Assembly: GCA_943358395.1 (NCBI GenBank)
Contig: CALRGY010000010.1
Coordinates: 1-38,995, forward strand
Source of the DNA: Candidatus Uhrbacteria bacterium
GTDB taxonomy: Bacteria > Patescibacteriota > Patescibacteriia > UBA9934
DNA: 38,995 nucleotides
Direction: 5' to 3'
Of this stretch, positions 31,831-38,995 are shown piece by piece. Position 1 is the first letter of the stretch. Every line of letters begins with the position of its first letter. A program made the position numbers and the translations under genes. Under the pieces are notes generated by a model. That model did no database searches. It was not told the origin of the DNA and saw only the letters and a program-made list of their open reading frames with translations.

Positions 31831-32262
31831 ATGAAGCAGTACCGCTTCTGGGCCGCCATCCCTTTCGCGGCGGCGTTCGCCGTCGCGTCGTGCGGGCCGA
31901 GCAATCGATCCGCATCAGATACCGGCGTTTATGACGCCGACGCTGATGCGGACACCGATTCCGACACCGACACCGACGCTGACGGCGACACCGACGCGGA
32001 TGCGGATGGCGACACCGACACCGAGAAACTCCCCGCGGAGTTGCTCGGTCGTTGGTGCCTCGAGGATGGCGTAACCTGCGCCACCCTTGGGGAAAACGGG
32101 GAGAGTACGCCATTCGGCGCGCTTTCCCCGTCCGTCCCGGGTAGCTGGTCGACCAGCTACCCCATCCAGTTCGTCGTTCGCGACGCGCTAGGTGAGTTTC
32201 ACTCAGCCGAAGAGGCTGAAGTGGAATGGGATGGTGACCTGTGGTTGCTCCTTAGGGAGTGA
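31831..32262 (+). CDS. Small Asp-rich lipoprotein
   Basis: The 143-residue product has a lipoprotein signal (MKQYRFWAAIPFAAAFAVAS then Cys21), a linker of alternating Asp with Ala, Thr, Ser or Gly (~36-68, DADADTDSDTDTDADGD), and a small C-terminal domain with one disulfide-like pair (RWCLEDGVTC) and several Trp. The acidic run could bind cations or act as a spacer. Shine-Dalgarno AAGGAGGTGA is ideal. GC content is high, as in the M23 lipoprotein gene. Function unknown. Confidence 0.8.
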   Translation: MKQYRFWAAIPFAAAFAVASCGPSNRSASDTGVYDADADADTDSDTDTDADGDTDADADGDTDTEKLPAELLGRWCLEDGVTCATLGENGESTPFGALSPSVPGSWSTSYPIQFVVRDALGEFHSAEEAEVEWDGDLWLLLRE

Positions 32263-32305
32263 CCGTGGGTCGCGCCTTCTCTCTGTCATGACGGAGCGGA
32301 GGCGT

Positions 32306-32338
32306 AAAAAACACTCGAGATTTTCTCGAGTGTTTTTT
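32306..32338. terminator. Bidirectional terminator
   Basis: AAAAAACACTCGAGA and TCTCGAGTGTTTTTT form a 15-pair stem with loop TTT and T6 on both strands. It lies between two convergent genes (lipoprotein on plus, giant surface protein on minus) and serves both. Confidence 0.9.
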
Positions 32339-32374
32339 CGTTTCGGAACTCCGAATGTCTAGGCACACTTCTCA

Positions 32375-35300
32375 TTATGGAGTGACAACGATCACCCCAT
32401 CATAACTCACAAACGGCACATTGTCTGTTTCCAACGCACTCGCATAGATACACTCATCATCTGGGGCCACTGAGTCTACAATCCCATCCTCATCAAAACA
32501 CCCATTCGTCCCATCTCCCCCAGCCGTACACACCCCAGTACACCAACCCCAATTATCGCGGATGTGGACGCGGGGGCGGAAGGTGCAGGAGGTGCCGTCG
32601 GTGGAGCAGGGGGCGTTGTCGGGAATGCCGTCGGATCCGCCGCTGTCGCAAGAAGGTAATCCGGAAGGGTTACAGGTGTAAATGTGGTTGTAGCTGAAGT
32701 AATTTGAGTCGCAGCTTTCGCTGTTCATGCCCCATTCATAATCGTAGTCCGCACTGCCGCTGGTGGTCATGTCGCAAATAGAGACTTCGGTATCGGATTG
32801 CAAACCACGATGGTTTTTGTAGAAGTTTTTGCCAGAAGATGAACCAGTCTGGTCGTCGCTACCCACTTTATCCCCCCAATCCACAATCACCCTGCGGATA
32901 GGAAGTTGGTTCTTATCTGCTGCCGCATAGAACTTAAGGTATGCCCGATAGAACCCATCTGCCTCAATATTCCCGTCATTCTGATCATTCACCGTGAGCG
33001 GATGTGCCTGATCTTCTTCGCACTTATCATTAAAACAGTTATCCATATCCACTGCCCACACAGAAGGAGGGTTGCCAAATTCTGATCGACGATCCCAATC
33101 ATATGATGAGTGATCATCATTCTCTCGTTCCGTTTTCTCAAACTCACCGTCTCCCCAAAGCTCCGTTTCCGTATCGTTATCCTTAGGATTGCCTGATCCC
33201 ACCGTAGTGCTTTCATCGTACACACCGTCTACGAACTTCCACACGTTCAAACTCTTCGCGAACAATCGATCAAAAATGTGGGAAGGTTCACCACCGGATG
33301 CGCTAACGTTATCGAAGGTGAACGACGTTCCATCGTCAAACTCATCACCGAAGAGTCCGGAAGAATCGATATAGAACTCGTACCCATCAAAGTACGTATA
33401 TGACGCTGCTTCTGCCGCATTAACATCGCCACCCACTTCGTCGCCCGAGGCACATGTCAAACTATTAGGATTACCTGTTGGATTATAGAACGTCCACGTC
33501 GATGACGACTCTTCTCGACACTGATTCACGTACGAAGGATTATTATCTCCCTTTTCCGTCTGCATATCATTCAGCACCTGCGCTGCGCCAAACGGTGAAT
33601 TCTGAGTACTTCTCAGATACGCAAACGCTTCGTAATCCGCCGATGTAAGTCCCATGGAGAGCAACGTCTGCGCCGAAGAGACGATGCTTCCGTTTTTCAA
33701 TATGTCCGTCCACGCCGCAGAGCCGTCTTCCGGATCCCCCGAAGCAACCTGTGTTACCTCCTTACATCCCATATACGGTGTAAAAGGAGAAGTACTACTA
33801 CCACCGTAGTCCTTCCAGCCACAGTCTCCACTCCCAGAAGCACAACTCACCTTCTGCTCTTCCAGCATAGTGCCCCACGATGTCTGCCAAAATGGCGTTC
33901 CTATATTGGTTGTTGTATAGAAATCGTGATACTCCACGCCATATGTCGTACAGTCAGTCACGTCGTTATACAGATCCTTAAAACCTTCTGCGGTATACAT
34001 CCAATATCTATCCAGATGATAACCATCGGGTTGATATTTTTCTATATATTTCCATGCCTTATCCTGAATGCGCTCGATACAATCCGTTCCATCGTTCGTT
34101 ACGCTGTTTATTGGCACGCATATAAATGGACAATCCGCATCACCAGATCCTGATGTGCATTGATCATTTCCGCCAGAACCAGTGACATTCGCTGCAGTTG
34201 CTGAGCCGCTTTCCGTTCCATCAATGTCTGCGCCATCGTACGGACCAGCAAGCATCACAAATCCTGCAGGACATGCCGTATTTTCATTCATACACGAATA
34301 CCATGGTTCCGGTTCTGACTTATCTCGCTCTAAACATCCCCACTGTGGATTCACACTCGCATACGGCGCTAGGTATGTGCAGTAGTTGGTTTCTTCGAAG
34401 TATCCTGCCTCCGTGTACTTTGCATACAAATCTGTACTACCAGAGAGTTGGTCGACGGGAAGCCAGGAGATACAGGCGTTGAGGTCGCGATCGCCAAGGA
34501 TATTGGTGGAGGAATCGCGTTCTAAGCAATAGCCGTCCATACCGAGCACGTCGTCAATTTTGGTACGGTAAATACAGGTACCAATGTCGTCAGCACTACA
34601 TGTTGCTTCTTCGATAACCACGCCATCGTACGTCTCTGCCCCGGCTCCTGCGCTGCCATCATCACTACAGAACGCCCCATTAAATTCACCGCCAGAACAG
34701 ATGCCGACTGAAGCATCTAATGGGAAGTCTGTGTCTTGACCGAAGTACTTCTGCTCCTCACCGTACGTAACTTTCTTATACGAACAATCACACTCTTCCC
34801 CGGCCACACACGTTTTCACGTTCTCAAAGTTCTCCCGATATGTTACCGGCGATTCACCATAATCCGGATTCGTCGTTTCGGTTTGGTCATACGGGTTGCG
34901 CCAGTTGGTCACAACATCCGTTGGGAATGGGCTGTTCACTTCTGGGTATCCACGGCATTCCTTCTCATCTGCTAACGTCACATCAAACGTGCTACCCGTT
35001 GGGGTAAGCGTACATTCATCGCGAATACAGGTACCCTGCTTGAAATTCACCGATGGGTAGAAGATTTCGCCACTGCTACACGATGCGTCAGAATCGGTGG
35101 CATCATAACCCTCGATAACTGGATCATTGCCTTCGGTGGCACAGAACGTGCCCACGCATTCTTGGGTTCCCGAACAATCATCCGAAGAAGCGCACGATGT
35201 GGTGGAGACGGTGTAACACGAACCGATAACGCATGATCCACCCGTTGCGCCGCAACTATCCGATGATGCGCACGGAGAACCGGTTTCTGCACAATACCCC

Positions 35301-38300
35301 ACCGTACACACGTCGCCGTAATCCCCTTCACACGCACCGGCAACGTACGCCAAACTATAATCTGCGTCGCTTTCTGAGGCGGGATTTGATATGTCTTTTT
35401 GCGTGAGCTGATCTACCGGCAACAAGTCTGGCAACGCAAAGCCGGAATACTCTTCGCCGTACCAAGAAACATCACGCTCGGCATATGTTTCCTCGTCGAG
35501 CACTACCGCAGGATCATCATTCTTCCACGCAGAGCAGAAGGAGGCGTTCCCATCGGAGGAGTACTCGGTACAGAGAGAAATATCGCCACAGATAGTTTTG
35601 TAGCTTCCGCTCTTTTCATCCCATGTGGTTTGCGCATCAGAGCAGCTCAGCCATTCACTGCACTGCCTATCGCGATTCACTTTAAGGATGACATTTGCAT
35701 CGTTTTCAAGACGAGGTGCGATCACTGACGTTGAGTTACAGCCTCCATTAACCGTCTCTCCCGATTCACTGGTTAATGGTCGGCAATCATCGTTTGTGTA
35801 ACAAGAGCCGTCGTACACATAAGCACCGGTACCCGATGGAGCGCCACTAATATCGTAGAACTTTTCCGCACCATACCGGCAGCGATTCTCACACAAATCC
35901 ACAACTTCCCCATCGGGGGTCGTAATCGTAGAGTCCTCAGCATCACAATCAATCGGCTCTACCATTCCGTTTGGCACATCGCCGAAGAGGTCATCGGCGT
36001 GGGTGCTTGCCACGTATGTCGCACTCATGTTCGCAGTTTTTTCTGGATCTGCGCTGTTGTTGAACAGTCCGCACCCTTCTTTTTGGCTTACTTCGCCATT
36101 GCACCGCTGACTATCTGGCAAACTGTTATCTGCCAACGCATTATTATCTAAATAGAAGTAACTTGTTCCATTGGCATCGCCGTACAACGCATCGGAACCG
36201 ATGTCTGTAAGGTCTTGGTATTCCGTACAGCTGTCATATTCGGAAGAACATGCTCCCACCCAGTTTGCGTAATCGGTATCCCCATTTCTCCAGATACCCG
36301 AAACATCACCACCAATAACGTATTGCGGCTCGCCGTCCCCATTCGTTGCACACAATTCATCCTTCCCTGTTTTGAACCAGCCGCTATACGTCACATTATC
36401 GACGGTAACGTTGGCGCGATACTCACAGGTTTGACTCTGTGGATCCTTGAAGTACGACGTGACATTATCTTTATCTGTCCACGCATTACAGAACAATTCG
36501 CCCACGGAACAGAGCGTGGTGGCGTAATCTGCTGGCGTGTTCATGAAATACTTTGCCGTCCAGCTTTCTACAGCAGTGTGGTCTTGGCTAAACACTGGCA
36601 ACCCTACTTCCGTACAGCCCGCAACATCACTTGAGCATTCCACACTGTCATTCAGCACGAGGAACACATCTTTATCTGCAGGGGAAATCACCGTCGATGC
36701 CACATAGGAAAGGTGCACCGGCAAACTGGTATCAGGCGCATACCAGTCCAGATTGAATTCACACGATGTTTTTCCAACACCAATGGTGCACAGGAACTGG
36801 CTCGTGCTGTCGTATGCCGTGCTCGTGCTGTCGAGTGCGTAATAGCATGACGTTGCTTCCGTCGCCTCTGCGCCGTCGACGGTGCTACATACTGCGCCGT
36901 ACACGGCTGCTGTGGTGGCGTCGGATTCGTGCGTCATGAAGTACGCAGAGCAACCCACTTGGGATTCTTCACACAACGAACTAAAGCTCTTCAAGAACGA
37001 CGTCTCGCTGTTCTGATCGGTATATTCCTGGCAACCAAGCATGTACTGCGGAGAAGATGCTCCTCCTTCGGTTTCGTCACATTCTGCTGGGGTTACCCAC
37101 GAATCCTTGATGACATCGATATTATCTTCCCCTTCACGCAAGATAACGTTATCAACGTACAGCGTGTCGGTATTCGATCCGAGCGTGAACACTAACGCCG
37201 ACGATCCGTTCCCGAAATCTGGGAATGCGGTGCTCGTCATGTCGAGTGGACCGTACGTGTATTGATGCCAGTCGGTATCCAATGTGATTGCGCCAGTTCC
37301 GCTCGCGAATGATGCATCGATCGCCGCTGTTCCCCCAGCAAAAGCAGTATCGAACCCGACGGATAATGTTCCGGTTCCTTTTGCCCAGAACGAGAGTGTG
37401 TATGTTTTGTCTGCGAAGAGATCGTTCGCTAACGTTCCGCAGTAATATTCGCCGTTGACGATGGTGCAATTTCCTCCGAGCGTTCCCGTGGTTGCGGCGC
37501 ATCCTTCATCGGTGACGGCTTCTGCACACACCGTGCTGCTGCCACCAACATACGTCCAAATTGGTTCACCAACTGATGACAATGAATGCCCATCCGTTGC
37601 GACCGATTCATTCGAAAGCGTTACTTTTGTTGCGCTCACGGAATCCCAGTTGGTCAAATCTCCGTCCTCGAAATACTCGATGAACGCCTGACGACTATTA
37701 CGGCTTCTACCGCCAGTGTATTCCCGGCAGCCAGATTCCGTTTCCGAACAGGTAAAGCTCTCGTCAGCATAACCATAGTACCGACATTCCGACGTGCTGG
37801 AATCGAAGAATCCACCGGATGCCTCACAGTTCGATTCCCCATCATCAGCGCCATCGCCGTTCAGATCCTCGCCGAGACCAACCAGGGTAGTTTTGCGATA
37901 ACTTACACACAGATCATCCACGGTGACGGTTAGCGACCATGCACGATAATGGATAATACCGTCGACATCGTAGAATTCACGACAGTCGGGGTTGAGAATC
38001 GTGTCATCGTGTTCATCGCACGATTCATCATCGCTATCGAGGGTGCCCGATGTGATCGAATCATCGTTACAGGTGATTCCCGTTGCGGTCGCTGTCCAGT
38101 TGGTACATGGTGCCGCATTCGGTGCGTCATCGGTTCCCAAGCTTGCAGCATACGTATACGCCGATGACCCCATGTCTGACTCTAAAAGATTCCATGTTTT
38201 CAATTGATAGCCCGCCGTGTCCGACCCTTCCCATGTATAAAACACCGCCGCGTCATCCAAACTCGACACGTTTAATGCCGCTTGATCGGTAGTGACGCAC

Positions 38301-38995
38301 GCACGAAGACTGGTGAAATACTCCGCTGCTTCGGTGGTGATATTCGTAAATTCGTCACAGCCGACCGCTTGTGCAGAACATGTTTCCGCACTATCGGGAA
38401 TGAAGTACACAGGGAAACTGCCGGTTGGCTCGTATTTCGTCGCCTCTTGTTTAAACGTGTCGTACCCCACACACGTTTCTGGGCAGACATCGAGCGCGTC
38501 GGTAATACCCGCCACTGAAGGATCGCCGTTCGTTGGCGTGTACAACGAGCAACCAACATCAGTTTCTGAGCACATCGTGGCGTAGTCGGCACAATCTGCT
38601 GGGTCGGTCGCTGGATCGCCAGTACAGCCCAAATATGCCGGTGCCACTTTCACATACGAAAGGTCGAGCGTGCTACTGCTATATCCCTCGTGATACTCCG
38701 ATGCCTCAGACTCTTGCTCGAGCTGTACTTCGTCAAACCATAAGTCACCACCCTTGAGATACGCATTTACTGCGATTTCCGCGGACGTATCTGCGAGCAC
38801 CGGAACGGTAAACGTACAAGTGAATCGCTCGTAGTTTGTATCGGTTGGCGTTCCCGTTACTTGAATAATGGCATAGCCGGTATACGTATAGAGCGCACAA
38901 TCACCGGAAAGAGCGTACCCACGCAAATCAATTGCCGTTGCGTCGCTCGAGAAGAAGGCGAGCAATGCGGATGTTGATGCACCGGTTCCAGAACC
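32375..38995 (-). CDS. Giant Cys-rich extracellular protein (partial, 5' end beyond window)
   Basis: The reading frame is open through the right edge, so at least 2,206 C-terminal residues are encoded here. Cys-rich units recur throughout, of the form C-x-n-GC-x-E/Y-Y/F (for example ESGCREYTG, MLGCQEYTD, VGCSAYF, AGCTEVG). Jelly-roll carbohydrate-binding-like domains appear at ~30-75 (LWFDEVQLEQ) and ~440-610 (TLSFWAKGTGTLSVGF, LYVDNVILREG). An EGF-like Cys cluster (CAETGSPCASSDSCG) lies in the middle. The C-terminus has a PKD-like domain (RRVIVDWGD, FSYNHIY, RVHIRDNWGWC). No TM anchor is seen at the C-terminus. Similar giant proteins occur in CPR genomes; surface adhesion or sugar binding is inferred. 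A bidirectional terminator follows. Confidence 0.85.
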   Translation of the reverse strand, partial: GSGTGASTSALLAFFSSDATAIDLRGYALSGDCALYTYTGYAIIQVTGTPTDTNYERFTCTFTVPVLADTSAEIAVNAYLKGGDLWFDEVQLEQESEASEYHEGYSSSTLDLSYVKVAPAYLGCTGDPATDPADCADYATMCSETDVGCSLYTPTNGDPSVAGITDALDVCPETCVGYDTFKQEATKYEPTGSFPVYFIPDSAETCSAQAVGCDEFTNITTEAAEYFTSLRACVTTDQAALNVSSLDDAAVFYTWEGSDTAGYQLKTWNLLESDMGSSAYTYAASLGTDDAPNAAPCTNWTATATGITCNDDSITSGTLDSDDESCDEHDDTILNPDCREFYDVDGIIHYRAWSLTVTVDDLCVSYRKTTLVGLGEDLNGDGADDGESNCEASGGFFDSSTSECRYYGYADESFTCSETESGCREYTGGRSRNSRQAFIEYFEDGDLTNWDSVSATKVTLSNESVATDGHSLSSVGEPIWTYVGGSSTVCAEAVTDEGCAATTGTLGGNCTIVNGEYYCGTLANDLFADKTYTLSFWAKGTGTLSVGFDTAFAGGTAAIDASFASGTGAITLDTDWHQYTYGPLDMTSTAFPDFGNGSSALVFTLGSNTDTLYVDNVILREGEDNIDVIKDSWVTPAECDETEGGASSPQYMLGCQEYTDQNSETSFLKSFSSLCEESQVGCSAYFMTHESDATTAAVYGAVCSTVDGAEATEATSCYYALDSTSTAYDSTSQFLCTIGVGKTSCEFNLDWYAPDTSLPVHLSYVASTVISPADKDVFLVLNDSVECSSDVAGCTEVGLPVFSQDHTAVESWTAKYFMNTPADYATTLCSVGELFCNAWTDKDNVTSYFKDPQSQTCEYRANVTVDNVTYSGWFKTGKDELCATNGDGEPQYVIGGDVSGIWRNGDTDYANWVGACSSEYDSCTEYQDLTDIGSDALYGDANGTSYFYLDNNALADNSLPDSQRCNGEVSQKEGCGLFNNSADPEKTANMSATYVASTHADDLFGDVPNGMVEPIDCDAEDSTITTPDGEVVDLCENRCRYGAEKFYDISGAPSGTGAYVYDGSCYTNDDCRPLTSESGETVNGGCNSTSVIAPRLENDANVILKVNRDRQCSEWLSCSDAQTTWDEKSGSYKTICGDISLCTEYSSDGNASFCSAWKNDDPAVVLDEETYAERDVSWYGEEYSGFALPDLLPVDQLTQKDISNPASESDADYSLAYVAGACEGDYGDVCTVGYCAETGSPCASSDSCGATGGSCVIGSCYTVSTTSCASSDDCSGTQECVGTFCATEGNDPVIEGYDATDSDASCSSGEIFYPSVNFKQGTCIRDECTLTPTGSTFDVTLADEKECRGYPEVNSPFPTDVVTNWRNPYDQTETTNPDYGESPVTYRENFENVKTCVAGEECDCSYKKVTYGEEQKYFGQDTDFPLDASVGICSGGEFNGAFCSDDGSAGAGAETYDGVVIEEATCSADDIGTCIYRTKIDDVLGMDGYCLERDSSTNILGDRDLNACISWLPVDQLSGSTDLYAKYTEAGYFEETNYCTYLAPYASVNPQWGCLERDKSEPEPWYSCMNENTACPAGFVMLAGPYDGADIDGTESGSATAANVTGSGGNDQCTSGSGDADCPFICVPINSVTNDGTDCIERIQDKAWKYIEKYQPDGYHLDRYWMYTAEGFKDLYNDVTDCTTYGVEYHDFYTTTNIGTPFWQTSWGTMLEEQKVSCASGSGDCGWKDYGGSSTSPFTPYMGCKEVTQVASGDPEDGSAAWTDILKNGSIVSSAQTLLSMGLTSADYEAFAYLRSTQNSPFGAAQVLNDMQTEKGDNNPSYVNQCREESSSTWTFYNPTGNPNSLTCASGDEVGGDVNAAEAASYTYFDGYEFYIDSSGLFGDEFDDGTSFTFDNVSASGGEPSHIFDRLFAKSLNVWKFVDGVYDESTTVGSGNPKDNDTETELWGDGEFEKTERENDDHSSYDWDRRSEFGNPPSVWAVDMDNCFNDKCEEDQAHPLTVNDQNDGNIEADGFYRAYLKFYAAADKNQLPIRRVIVDWGDKVGSDDQTGSSSGKNFYKNHRGLQSDTEVSICDMTTSGSADYDYEWGMNSESCDSNYFSYNHIYTCNPSGLPSCDSGGSDGIPDNAPCSTDGTSCTFRPRVHIRDNWGWCTGVCTAGGDGTNGCFDEDGIVDSVAPDDECIYASALETDNVPFVSYDGVIVVTP

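Overview
The window looks like a stretch of a Patescibacteria (CPR) chromosome, probably from the Parcubacteria side. The pointers are a CPR-style type IV secretion locus (PrgI-like protein, VirB4 split over two genes, long VirB6-like protein), a giant Cys-rich surface protein, surface proteins with Trp-Tyr-Val repeats and Ca-binding segments, and a group I intron in a tRNA gene. UGA is used as a stop (for example in the genes ending at 1346 and 4358), so the UGA=Gly code of Gracilibacteria and SR1 does not apply. The lineage below CPR is inference.

Layout. 1-3.0 kb: an N-terminally truncated three-domain protein (endonuclease/phosphatase, cytidine deaminase, nucleotidyltransferase), a secreted surface protein and a small membrane protein. 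3.0-3.6 kb: tRNA-Arg(GCG) wedged between two ~120-bp palindromes, then a 22-residue Lys-rich ORF. 3.6-7.5 kb (minus): fur/zur, znuA, znuC, a YibE/F-like gene and znuB in one overlapping operon, with a Fur-type operator on its promoter. 7.7-16.5 kb (minus): VirB6-like protein, a CPR-type unknown, PrgI, split VirB4, a VirB8-like protein and comF. 16.6-20.8 kb (plus): dprA, an 875-bp repeat-rich spacer holding two more Fur-type palindromes, and topA. 20.8-25.3 kb: two unknown genes (minus), a Rel synthetase/hydrolase (plus), parB-parA (minus). 25.3-28.4 kb: initiator tRNA split by a group I intron that encodes an I-Ssp6803I-like homing endonuclease, then an M23-peptidase lipoprotein. 28.4-31.5 kb (minus): a structured noncoding region, hicBA, glycyl-tRNA synthetase, a Nudix hydrolase and a small unknown. 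31.5-32.3 kb (plus): an Asp-rich lipoprotein behind a ~190-nt leader. 32.4 kb to the right edge (minus): at least 2,200 residues of a giant extracellular Cys-rich protein.

Functional themes are zinc homeostasis, DNA uptake or transfer (type IV secretion, ComF, DprA), chromosome maintenance (ParAB, TopA) and cell-surface proteins.

The most unusual non-genic signals are (1) a dispersed family of five long palindromes, four with the centre CGTAC-N5/6-GTACG, which flank the tRNA-Arg and cover the parA ribosome-binding site; (2) the intact tRNA-fMet group I intron; (3) repeated -10 boxes so close to start codons that leaderless mRNAs are likely; and (4) Fur-type boxes far from any recognised target gene.
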